From Chrysopilus asiliformis (taxonomy: Eukaryota > Arthropoda > Insecta > Diptera > Rhagionidae), in NCBI GenBank assembly GCA_964034945.1, contig OZ035960.1:49331002-49395001 (forward strand): a stretch of DNA of 64,000 nucleotides, read 5' to 3'. Under the pieces are notes generated by a model. That model worked only from the letters and a program-made list of their open reading frames with translations, searched no databases and was not told the origin of the DNA. The first letter of the stretch is position 1. Each line of letters opens with the position of its first letter. The position numbers and the translations under genes were made by a program. Below, piece by piece: positions 1 through 9,861 of the stretch.

Positions 1-351
1 TCCGTCCATCCGTCTGTCTGTCCGTCTGTGGCGTGGATTGCGGGCGCACGGATTGATGGGGCAAAAATGCACCATTAGGGGGGGTACCACCCATACGAAC
101 GAAAATGTTTTTTGCGAATATCTCAAAAACGGTGCATCTTATCAAAAAAGTGCAAAAAAAAAGTTATTTAGGATATGATCCTACATAAAACTCCCATACA
201 TTAAAATCCGATTGGAATAAATTTAAAAAAATCTTATTGGAAAGTTTGACTTTAAAGTGGAATTTTGATACAACTGTTCGCCGTTCATTTAAATCACCAT
301 ACGGGTTTTCAATAATTGCCAGATTGGAAATTTAGCTTTTGTTATGTTTTT
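1..351 (+). mobile_element. DINE-1-like element, 3' part, cut by window edge
   Basis: Starts in the TCCG/TCTG microsatellite and continues through the family's conserved 3' body (GGGGGGTACC block at 79-90, AAACTCCCATACAT near 187). About 75 bp between the microsatellite and the GGGGGG block are missing relative to the copies at 21661 and 42654. The 3' end is the GCTTTTGTTATG terminus near 340-351; the 3' hairpin is decayed. Confidence 0.75.
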
Positions 352-2973
352 AATATGTAAGTAATTAAGTAAGAAAATTTATGCAAACAGAATTTATGAG
401 AAAATTAAAAATAAAAAAAAATTGAAAAAAGAAACATTTGATGGAACTTTTGACCCCATATTTTTCTGGTACTAAAAACCTGATTTTTTGGATACAATAA
501 CAATGACCCTGGAACTTTAAATAGTGCAGTAGTAATGTAATAGTAGTCATCCCTTTTGAAAATCTCGAATACACAAATACTCTGCCCAAAAAATATCTTA
601 CTGAAAATTTTTTAATTTGTCTAAAACATTGTTGATAAAACTTCATGTGGCTCATGTGATTCAACCTGTGGTGGGATATCTCTTAATAATCCACATTTAC
701 AGTTTTTCTGAAGGAGTTTCAGTTTTCAAGAAATTGAATGTATGACTTTTAGCCCTGGATATTTTAGTCCCATCCTACCCTACATCACTTTAGCAATTGT
801 ACTAAACTAACATACATATGTACTATATAAAATAACCCTATCTGCCTGAATTTTTGTTAATGGCGTTTGAATGGCTAGCGAGTAATATTCAACTGTAAAA
901 TCCAATTATCATTCCAGCCCCATCATTTCCAATCATACGAAATAGTCGTACATAGTGAGGCGTCATGACACGGACGTGGTGAACAATTTTGACTGACTTT
1001 CAAAGCATCCCCGACAATACCCCACAATACGCCCGTTTTTCATTCAGTTTACCGATTAGCCGAATGTTCAATACACTCATATTTATGTATCAATGATTTG
1101 TTCTTTGAAAATTGCATTCATTTTCCACATGAAAATTACATGATGTGATTCTGGGATGATTTTTTGGGTATTCACCATCGTTCACCAGCAATTGACTTTC
1201 ACCAACATATATATTGCCTCTCTATGCTTTGACCTGTCTGTCTCTCTGGCGGTCTGTCTATTCGACTGGTTACCATGTCTGATATGAATGGATTGCAATT
1301 GTCATATCGTGGTCCGCATACTGACCACCTTCGGAACGGATGAGGATATTTCCCTGCCGATTGATGTTATTTGCTATGATTGTAGAGGGATTTGTGAAGG
1401 CAATCCGGATTGGACTAAAGTTTTGTGGGTGGGACAAAACAAAGGGCATAATTTTTATTAATGATGAAGCTTATTTACGAAATTTTACGTGTCACCAGAA
1501 GCAATCCGGGTGCTAGGTTTTTGCAATTTTGATTGGGATTCAGGATGTCAAATCGGTGGTAAATGTGAGACCACGCGCGTTTTTCCCCGAAACATTATCA
1601 AACATCAAGCCAATAAATCAAAACCATTTTCCGTCATTCAGTATTAAATATTATCTGCGTAACCGTTGTACTGGTATTCCCTGGACCCATGTATGCAGGA
1701 TCAAAACGTTGTCATGTTTTGTCATAAATTTATCGTCCCTCACTGGTCCCCACCTCATCTGAATATCAGTCCTGCTACCCAAAAATTTTGTCATGTCCTC
1801 ATGATCAAGATGAGTTGCTGCTGCGTATTCGATGCGTTTCACATGCGATTTCAGTGTTTGAAAGGGATATCGGCTTTGCTGTAATACTGGAAACGATCAA
1901 AAGCCTTTGCAAATATCTGGAATCATTAAAATTTTGAATGCTTTTGTAGATTGTCCGTCACTCGCTCCGATTGGGGTCGGTGTGGCTTCGATTTTTCCAG
2001 CTCCATTTTCCGCCAGGGTGAATTTTCGCGCAGCAGTGCATTAAATCGGCACTCATGTTGCATAATATCTATGCATCCAATGTAATCATCGTCTGGACTG
2101 CACCATGTAGTGCTGTTAATATGCGAATAATGATAATGACTCGTATATCACCTCTAATCAATACGAATGCGTCGTCTGGTTAAGTGCGTCCCGCACTTGA
2201 TTGATTTATGATGCACCCGAAAGCGGTCTCACTTTGACGTCCCGTGTCTGGAGTGGTTCCGTTCCAGGGTCGACCGCCGTGAATTGTGCAACCAACTGCC
2301 TTCCTATCTATGACACTGCGTCGGTTAGACTGAGTAGAATTTCGCCTATTCATTTGATTACGGGTGAGTATAGTAGACCTTGCGGAGGGTAGTTTTTGGG
2401 GCTGATCTATGCACTCCAGACACAGATATGGGACTTTTATGATATGTCATATCTCTTATTCTATCCAAATGGGGACAATTGGGTGGATGAGATTCACTTT
2501 TCTGATATCAATGTTCATTCGAAATGTGGGAATTTACGCAGCTGGATTAACTGAAACTCGCAACGGAATGAGGATGGAATGCTAGTCGACTACTGATACC
2601 GATGGGGTGATGCAATGCGGCTTCTTTAGGTAGATTTGCTATTTATTCAAGAAAAAAAAAATAGAAAAAAAATTATTGATACGTGCTAAAAATCATTTGT
2701 GCCAAAGGTGTTTCTAAAAGCATTCCAATGTTCAAGGTTAAGTGATTCCAATTCAATTGCTCTACAGGAAAAGAGTATGAGATTACGAATTTGTGGATTA
2801 TTTGGTTGCTTTTTATAACGAGGATAGCCCCAAAATAAATTTCCCCATATTTGCCAGAGTTGAAGAGCATCAATTTTATGATTCTGTATTGAGAGTGACA
2901 AATGTATAACCTTAAAATTAAAGATTTTTACATAAAACTGGTTCTATGAAAATATCTGAAAATGTGTTTTCTT
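352..2973. other. Unannotated spacer
   Basis: Mixed-composition DNA with several short open frames on both strands (for example around 1530-1890) that overlap each other and match nothing recognised. No clear repeat, splice-supported gene or RNA gene was seen. Confidence 0.4.
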
Positions 2974-3110
2974 TTTGTTTTTGCCTTTATCAGTCGTGAA
3001 GATTCCGAAACAGTTTGGCCTACAGGGTAATAATAACACAATGCCACAGTTGGACTGGACCTATAGCAGATTAGCAGAAAAAACTTCACGACTGATAAAG
3101 GAAAAACAAA
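2974..3110. mobile_element. Small palindromic MITE, diverged
   Basis: Inverted arms carry CTTTATCAGTCGTGAAG (near 2985-3001 and its complement 3083-3099) inside longer T-rich/A-rich ends. The right arm, including CTGGACCTA and GCAGAAAAAACTT, matches the perfect palindrome at 53418-53559, while the left arm has diverged. Length (137 bp) is close to that copy's 142 bp, so they are the same family. Confidence 0.65.
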
Positions 3111-3734
3111 TGTTAATTATTAAGCTTAGTTGAAAACTTTTCAAAAAAGCACGAAAATATTTCCAGCATAATAAAATCAATGATTTTCATACATTCTTAC
3201 TTATGGAATTCTGTGGATTCAATTTAAATTATTCTTTTTTTAACTGAAATCTACTATTATGTAAAGTTGCACGAAAATCTAAAAAGTTGTGATATTCACA
3301 TTCATCTACTATTTATTAAGCTCTCAGAGACTCGTTATAAAATTAATCTTCACAACTACCAACTCTTTTTGAACAAAAATAGAATATTTTATTTTCAAAA
3401 CAAAGAATAAAATATCAGTTGTGATCAACACAAAACTTTTCTCTGACAAATTCAGTTTAAAAAACAAAATATGTAAAAAAAAAAATATTTTTCAAATATC
3501 TCGACGACCATTAAATATTACGTAAAAACCGTTAAGGGGAAAAATGCAGGAAATTTTATTTCCTCATATAAAGCAAAAAATGTAGAAAATTTTATATCCT
3601 TTAAATTTAGTTATATTCATTTTTTCCCAAAAGCGCATAAGTTTTGAAGTTTTTTTTTCCAAAAAACGGTATTTAAATTTTTTTTTGTGAGATACCCGTT
3701 AAATCTACCATGACTTTTTTTAAAAGTTGATACA
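3111..3734. other. AT-rich spacer
   Basis: Runs of A and T with no open frame or repeat I could support. Confidence 0.4.
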
Positions 3735-4100
3735 AAACTACGATTTTCGAAAAACTTATATACAAAAAATTTCAAGTCGCTAGGTCAACGCGTTCTCGAG
3801 TTTTTTTAGATCCGACAGACAGATCCATGGACATATGGACAAACAGATAAATATACAGACGCACAGACAGACGGACAGACGGATTGACAGACTGACAGGC
3901 GGTTAGACAGACAGACAGACGGATAGACAGATTGACAGTTAGACGGACAGACAGACAGGCGGGCAGACTGACGGACATGCGGAAATCAAAATCCTTTGTC
4001 TCCCTTGTGTCCGATGATTGATTCGATATGTTACAAACGGTTTACTAAATTTAATATACTCCTACAGGATATATCATACAGAGTATAAATATGAAATATC
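3735..4100 (+). mobile_element. INE-1-like fragment (family B) with GACA microsatellite
   Basis: Order of blocks: AAATTTCAAGTCGCTAG, an ACAG-type microsatellite (about 3812-3976), a CGGAAATCAAAATCC-type block, a CCGATGATTG block, TTACAAACGGTTTACTAAAT, and a tail of repeated GAGTATAAA. The same order occurs at 18985-19462 and 32790-33040 and inverted at 56850-57080. It resembles DINE/INE elements in having a microsatellite core between conserved blocks. The long minus-strand frame here is only translated microsatellite. Confidence 0.55.
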
Positions 4101-4314
4101 ATATAGAGTATAAAAACATCACAAAAAGTAACAGAAAAATTGAGTTTTTTTGGAAAAGAGTTGGGACTTCAGTTTTTTCCGCTTTGACTTCTTTCGTATT
4201 TATACCCGTATGGTGAAATCAAAGGGTAAATAAAATTTGCCTTATCGTTTGTAACGCCAAGATCCCGTCATCACACACAAAAATCAATTACACCAGTGTG
4301 TTTAGAACGATAAA

Positions 4315-4885
4315 AAACATAACAAAAGCTATAATTGCCCATCTGGCAATCATTGGAGACCCGTATGGTGATATTCGTATCAAAATTCGAACAGTTGTAC
4401 CAAAATTCCACTTTGAAGTCAAACTTTCCAATAAGATTTTTTAAAATTTATTCTAATCGGATTTTTATGTATGGGAGTTTTATGTAGAATCATATCCGAA
4501 ATAACTTTTGTTCTTGCACTTTTTTAATCACATGCACCGTTTTTGAGATATTCGCAAAAAAACGGTTTTTTTTCTAATGATCCATTTTTGCCCATTAACG
4601 AACTTAGCCTCGCATGTTACGAAAAACGGATCTGCGTCAAATTTTAAGTCTTTAGCTCAATCCGTGCGCCCGCAATCCGCGCCACAGACGGACGGACGGA
4701 CGGACGGACGGACAGACGGACGGACGGACGGACGGACAGACGGGCGGACGGACATGCTAAATTCAACTTTTTTTTTATCATTCTAAACACACTGGTGTAA
4801 TTAATTTTTCTGTGTGATGACGGGATCTTGGCGTTACAAACGGTAAGGCAAAGTTACCCTTTGGTTTCACCATACGGGTATAAAA
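4315..4885 (-). mobile_element. Inverted DINE-1-like copy nested in another
   Basis: Near-complete copy on the minus strand: 3' terminus (AACATAACAAAAGC) at its left, hairpin words TTGCC...GGCAA, subterminal ACCCGTATGGTGATA at about 4350, microsatellite (CGGACGGA)n at 4684-4755, and the 5' end TTTCACCATACGGGTATAAA at right. It lies between an A-rich and a T-rich flank of the host, as expected of Helitron-type insertion, which makes no target duplication. Confidence 0.75.
4684..4755. repeat. Microsatellite (ACGG/ACAG)n
   Basis: Tetranucleotide array forming the variable core of the nested element. It produces spurious Thr-Asp-Gly-Arg reading frames. Confidence 0.9.
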
Positions 4886-5208
4886 ATTGAATTTTGCTCC
4901 GTCCGTCCGTCCGTCTGTGGCGCGGATTGCGGGTGCGGGGATTGAGTTAGAGACTTGAAATTTTGCGCAGATTGGTTTTTCGTAAAATGCAAGGCTAGGT
5001 TCGTTAATGTGCAAAAATGGACCATTAGGGGGGGTACCCCCCATACAAACAAAAACGATTTTTGCGAATATCTCAAAAACTGTGTATCTTATCAAAAAAG
5101 TGCAAGAACAAAAGTTATTTAGGATATGATTCTACATAAAACTCCCATACATCAAAATCCGATTGGAATATATTTTAAAAAATCCCTTTGAAAAGTTTGA
5201 CTTCAATG

Positions 5209-5643
5209 CAGGGATGGGAAACGTGATTTTCGGGCTATTTCTTCATAATTACGTTATAACGGCATAGAAATTCAATTCCGTTACAATAACGAAAAACGTA
5301 ACGAAAAACGAAAAAAATATTGCGTTTTTTCGTTTTTAATTAATTTTTTCTTGTTTTGTTCAGTATTATATTTTTGTGAAATTTTCCACAAAAGTTCATC
5401 AAGTATAACCCCACAGACCTGCCACCTGCATAAAATATAATTAAAAATATTGCAGTAGTATTTTTAATCGTATTTTGATTCTAATGTAGGGGCCACATCC
5501 ATCAGTTTTCCATCAGTTTTCCATCAGTTTTTGGGAAATTGATGGGAAACTGATTGGTGTAAAAGTTCACGAAATAAAAGTTCAATTTCGTTACGTAACG
5601 AAATTTATAACGTTACGATTTTTTATTTCGTTTCCCGTCCCTG
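5209..5643. mobile_element. hAT-like MITE with 8-bp target duplication
   Basis: 435-bp element with 15-bp terminal inverted repeats CAGGGATGGGAAACG / CGTTTCCCGTCCCTG (one mismatch). It is flanked by CTTCAATG (5201-5208) and CTTCAAAG (5644-5651), an 8-bp duplication with one change. Removing it restores the DINE-like host sequence. The CAGGG start and 8-bp duplication are the hAT signature. Inside is a three-fold CATCAGTTTTC tandem (about 5502-5535) with an inverted partner. Confidence 0.85.
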
Positions 5644-5750
5644 CTTCAAAGTGAAATTTTGATGCAACTGTTCGCCGTTAACTTAAATCACCATACGGGT
5701 TTTTAATAACTTCCAGATTGGCAATTATAGCTTTTGTTATGTTTTTTGAT

Positions 5751-7029
5751 TAATTTTGAAACAAATGTTTCCCCACGCTGCCCTCCTCAGCAGTCATTTG
5801 TCTCGGATTTGATAAAAAAAATAATAATATGGCCACCCTAGTTAGAACTTTCCAAGAACCACAAAAATAACTTGGGTCTACGGTATTAATTCCGAATTAA
5901 TGAATTTCTATTGTCACTAATTACTTAAAAATGGACATTGATGCAATAATCAAAGTATCTTGAGTTATTACTTAAAATGGTTGTTTTCTCTTTTCAACTT
6001 TTCAAACTGGAGCGTTGGCAATCGAGAAACAGTGCTGTTCCCACTTACCCCGTGATACACCAAGCGCTCCTCTTGGCCTGGATGTAAATTATGTAAGGAT
6101 AATCCAAGTTTCTTAAAAGTTGAATTCTTTATCTCAGTCAGGAGAAAAACACCAAAAAAAAAGTGAATATATTTCAAACTTTGTAATGTGACAATAGAGT
6201 TTTTTTTATTCTCTTGCACTTATATTCGCCAACTGAAAAAATATGAAAATAATATTTTAAAAAAATACTGATCGTTAATTTATAAGTATATTGATTCGAC
6301 TTAATACCGATGATAAAAATTATAATGTACGATTGGCCATCATTAATCGGCGATAATTTAGTTTTCGACTTATCGTGAGGAATTTTTGTTCCGTTCATTC
6401 GGTAATAAAGTTGGCAAATTACGACAGACAGAGTGACATGTGAATGCGATTTTTATTTGACATCGTTCTTCGCCTTTTATCCAGAATCTTCAGCTGGAGC
6501 TTTCAATTTGTGCTTAGGATTCCCAGTTGACTTCACTCAGGAAGCCTGGAACTGTTGGCAGTGCATTTTTCAACGTTTATTCGCGAATGCAATTTGTCGG
6601 TTGGTTTTTTTTCAGTTAGTCAGTATTTCAATTCTGGCGTTTGTCCTGCAAATAACCAAGTTTAGAGTTGGGGATCGCGTTTTTTCCAAATTACTTGGAC
6701 ATGTTTGTGGAGTGCGTTTTTTTTACTGCTGGTTGAAGTAGCTACCACTGTCACCGATGTCCATCCAACTGTGTCCATTTTATGTCCAATAATTTATCGC
6801 TGCTGTAACCAGCTGTGATGTCAGTATGAAAATTACCTTTTGCTAAGTGCATATCAAAAGAATGGAATTGTGTTTTCCCCATATGAAAATTAAATAGCAG
6901 TATCTTAAATTTAATTTTTTTTTCACTGGTATCTAATAGCTGTTTTTTATAGATTTTGGTCTGCTGATTCTAAATCTAAAATCCATTTGTCTTTATATTT
7001 GTCGGGAAAAGAGGGAGTTAAATATACAT
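5751..7029. other. Spacer with a short repeat end
   Basis: Contains GGCCACCCTAG (about 5831-5841), matching the end of the family seen at 25555, 27842 and 29036. A 102-codon frame at 6433-6741 (plus) is not recognised and lacks supporting signals. The rest shows nothing I can name. Confidence 0.35.
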
Positions 7030-7165
7030 TTCAGTCGGTCTGTATTTTGGTCCAATAGCTCCAAAAATGTTTGAGCTAGAGGCTTGAAATTTTTCACGAA
7101 TTTGTTTCTCGTAAAAATTGAGGCTCAGTTCTTGACTAGACAAAATCGGGCTATTCCTTTTTCCC
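7030..7165 (+). mobile_element. Diverged DINE-like fragment
   Basis: GTCGGTCTGT followed by GAGCTAGAGGCTTGAAATTT, then a CTCGTAAAAATTGAGGCTC block matches the order of the post-microsatellite body of the 21661 copy, with many changes. Only this part remains. Confidence 0.5.
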
Positions 7166-7312
7166 TCCTCCTAACAAAGGAAAAAGTTTTTTTTATTCAA
7201 CGCATTCAAAAAAATAAAAAAAAAATAAATGCATTTTGGAAAATATTCTTTTCATAACACATGCATCGAATATATGCCTCCGTAGCGAGTCGAAAGTTGC
7301 GTTTTCGGCCCT

Positions 7313-7788
7313 AGGGGCGAAAGAGCGATCAGCTGGCCGAAAGTGCGATCAGCTGGCAAAAAGTGCGATCAGCTGGCCGAAAGTGTGTTTTCGCGACGTG
7401 TTTCTCGTACCACAGAATACTACAGAATACAGAAGACAAACTTCATGGGCAGAAAACACTAGAGTAAGCAGTACAGCCATATATGCCTCTAACCGAAAAT
7501 TTGTGAATAAAACTAAACGAGTGTGAAGTTAGCTGCACGAGCGAAGTGTGATTTAGTTGAGCATTGCCGATATCCATTTTTTGTTATGTAGATTTTTTAT
7601 TTCAGAGGAGAGAAATTTAAAAATTAAAATCTGTGTTGACCAACATTTCTTAGTAATAAAACGAATTGATAGAATTGTAGTTGTTTTGTTTCTTTTAAAA
7701 ATTTACTTCTGCTGAAGTCAGGAACCTTCGTTCTCGCTTCGTTCGTGCAGCTAACTTCACACTCGTGAAATCGTTGACTTTCGCCCCT
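7313..7788. mobile_element. TIR element with internal 20-bp tandem repeat
   Basis: Ends are AGGGGCGAAAG (7313-7323) and CTTTCGCCCCT (7778-7788). A second, internal inverted pair is CGAGTGTGAAGTTAGCTGCA at 7519 and its complement ending at 7765, about 29 bp each. Near the left end are three 20-bp units, AAGTGCGATCAGCTGGCCGA-type (7321-7380). No target duplication could be fixed. The word AGTGTGAAGTTAGCTGC recurs in the element at 17663-18363. Confidence 0.55.
7321..7380 (+). repeat. Three 20-bp tandem units
   Basis: Units at 7321-7340, 7341-7360 and 7361-7380 differ at only a few positions. They sit just inside the left end of a TIR element, a common place for subterminal transposase-binding repeats. 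Confidence 0.85.
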
Positions 7789-8044
7789 TGCGTAATACAT
7801 ATACTATTTATTATGCTAGTTATGAAGTTTTCGAATAATTTTTTGGTGTGTTTTTATCTGGTCTCTATACGCGGCAGAAAAACAGGTGCTTGGTTGTATT
7901 GTGTTTTTTTTTGTTTCGATACAACGCACTGTTTTCAATAAAATTGTTCCAAAACATATAAACAACAAAAATCACAAAAAAAAAATTGAAGAAAATATTT
8001 TTTTCGATTTTTTTATTTTATCCTTATTAGTAATTTCGTATTTG

Positions 8045-8250
8045 ATTAGTATGACTAAAAATCCAAAATGAAAAGGATAATCACATTATCCTGACAGGAC
8101 CTTCCTTTATTCTTGCATGGACGAAGTAGCGAAAATATTGTATTGTTATCAGACTTACGTATGTGCAAAATTTCAACTCAATCCGATCAGTGGAAGTGAG
8201 TCAAAATTAGATTGCAAGATTTGACCCTGACAAACAGACAAACAGATACA
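8045..8250 (+). mobile_element. Dispersed repeat family C
   Basis: ATGAAAAGGATAATC..ATTATCCTGACAGGA, then CAAAATTTCAACTCAATCCG, then an ACAAACAG microsatellite. The first part, with upstream GACTAAAAATCCAAAATG, recurs inverted at about 12500-12680. Layout again resembles INE-type elements with a microsatellite core. Confidence 0.5.
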
Positions 8251-8584
8251 ATAAAAGCTATTAAAAATAACATAATTACAATTTATGATTGTAACTTTTT
8301 CCGACTTATTTCAAAACTGACCATGGAGCAAATTTTTCGGCGTGAAAAGTTATTGACCGTGAAAAAGCGCTTTTTCGACGTAAAAAACTATTTACCGTGA
8401 AAAATCGCTAAACAACTTAAATTGTAAAAATATAAATTATACACCGGAAATTATAGAAATCTCCTAAACGTCCGATTTAATCAAGTTAATTTTTTTACGA
8501 AGTTCGGAGCAACATGCAGAAATTAAGTTGCATTTATCAAAGGTTTAGTCGCACGATTTTTTCATGCAGTGTTTTTAAGTTTAA

Positions 8585-8590
8585 TATAAA
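8585..8590 (+). promoter_or_regulatory. Possible TATA box of the 8642 gene
   Basis: TATAAA lies 52 bp before the ATG, leaving room for a short leader. In DNA this AT-rich the motif is common by chance, so position is the only support. Confidence 0.25.
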
Positions 8591-8641
8591 GTTTGGTTCC
8601 GAAAATTTTAGAAAAATATCTTGTAAAATTGTATTTGCGTT

Positions 8642-9225
8642 ATGAATTCGTTGATGGTTTTTGTACTGAAACTAGTTTTTTGTGTAAAATACGCCCAACA
8701 TTTTTAGCTAATTTGAAAAGTAATTAATTTTTTTTTTGATAGGTGCAAGGAACCAAAATTTTTGTGGACAACATAAAATGCATTCATGATCCAAACTTAA
8801 TAAAACCAAATTTGACAACCATAACCAGACGAACTTTTATTGGAGAATTTCAAATTTTCTTCACATTAGACAACTTTTATATACATTCACATACAATTGT
8901 TTCTTCCAACAGAGTACGACAGATAACAGTTGCGAATTTAACGATATTTGCATGCGATTTATTTCGAGAAAAATTTAATTTTTTAACTATGCTAACATTG
9001 AATCTTATTACCAAAGTTTCTGTTATTCCAACCGAATGTCCACTTAAGCAAGGTGTATATCATTTGTGGAAATTAGATTTTCCTGATGATAAACTGCCGA
9101 AAAAATTTTTCAATGGAAGATTTTCGTCACAAATTCAGCTTTATATGTCACAGGATGCTGGCGAAAATTCACAGAAACACATTATTCTGCAGTATGATAT
9201 AACTGGTACTATTAAGCCAATATGA
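8642..9225 (+). CDS. Secreted DUF1091 (DM8)-family protein, two exons
   Basis: Predicted 174-residue secreted protein of unknown function. Exon 1 (8642-8683) encodes MNSLMVFVLKLVFC, a hydrophobic signal-peptide core. A 59-bp intron (8684-8742, GTAAAA...GATAG) joins in phase 0 to exon 2 (8743-9225), which is open to TGA. The mature part follows the DUF1091 layout: FVDNIKC near residues 21-27, alternating beta-like stretches at 45-80, a conserved-type FACDLF at 83-88, and CPLKQGVYHLWKLDF at 113-127, then a K/R-rich strand pair. Cysteines 27, 85 and 113 are candidates for disulfides. NLT at 37-39 and 79-81 are possible glycosylation sites. Family length is usually 150-190 residues, so the model looks complete. 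Most members have no known role; a lipid-binding ML-like fold has been suggested for the family. The start was chosen because it supplies the signal peptide in phase. Seen: ORF, splice sites, motif. Inferred: expression and function. Confidence 0.75.
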
Positions 9226-9236
9226 TGTTGAAGCGA

Positions 9237-9242
9237 AATAAA
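9237..9242 (+). other. Polyadenylation signal of the 8642 gene
   Basis: AATAAA begins 12 bp after the stop codon, a spacing common in compact insect genes. It supports the stop at 9225 as the real gene end. Confidence 0.5.
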
Positions 9243-9737
9243 TCGGGACCGCAAAATTGGTTTGACTAAACATTTCAAGAAAATTTTTCTTCGATTTTGA
9301 GGTCATATTTCTAAAACAAAAATGTAAAAATTTAGAGTGATTTTTTTGTGTGTATATTAAAAAAGATTCTGATCGAGAACTTTGTTATCCAGTTTGTAAA
9401 TGCTTTTGCGATGTAATTATCCAATAAATTGTTACCATCGATCCCCGTAATACGCGAAGGATCTACAACATACTCCGGGACATGCTTAACCGTGACTTTT
9501 GTCACGGTAGCCCCGGAGTCTGCCCGCTCGTCCGTTGGCCTTGGCATGCTTGCGGTGCCGGGCTATTGCTCGTCGGTGGGGTAGGATCTTGCCTACGGAC
9601 TAAAACGGATTGATAACATCCTTTATCATGCCTAAACTAATGGTTCTTAAATCACGAAATACATATGTCCAAGCCGTACAGAGATACAAAACTAAAAAAA
9701 ATAGGGATAGATCGAATACGTTTAAGAAAATACTAAC
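9243..9737. other. Spacer with a GC-rich patch
   Basis: A GC-rich stretch at about 9430-9600 stands out from the AT-rich surroundings and carries a minus-strand frame of 71 codons (9332-9547) that I do not recognise. It may be a transposon remnant. Confidence 0.3.
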
Positions 9738-9861
9738 CCCTAATTTATTCACTAGGAGTTAAGCCGAGTTAGTGAGTTAAGGGAGTTAGCTAACGTTATT
9801 TTCCATGTTAAAGGTGAGTTAAGGGAGTTAAGGCGATTTAACTCCTAGTGAATAAATTGGC
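9738..9861. mobile_element. Small palindromic MITE
   Basis: Arms AATTTATTCACTAGGAGTTAA at 9741-9761 (one letter split across the join) and the complement TTAACTCCTAGTGAATAAATT at 9838-9858. The centre holds two direct copies of GAGTTAAGGGAGTTA. No clear target duplication. Confidence 0.65.

Larger units (their letters stand above)
4195..5750 (+). mobile_element. DINE-1-like element interrupted by two insertions
   Basis: The 5' part (4195-4314: TATACCCGTATGGTGAAA, then GGGTAAATA, then CCAGTGTGTTTAGAA) stops at GATAAA. The rest resumes at 4886 with TTGAATTTTG and the TCCG microsatellite, exactly as in the unbroken stretch at 41470-41500. The gap holds an inverted copy of the same family (4315-4885). 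A hAT-like MITE (5209-5643) sits further downstream. The 3' end is the GCTTTTGTTATG terminus near 5745. Two successive insertions into one host copy give a relative order of events. Confidence 0.75.

Noticed and set aside
4684..4755. Regular tetramer array as a CRISPR-like repeat
   Set aside because: It is a simple microsatellite without spacers, in a eukaryotic transposon.
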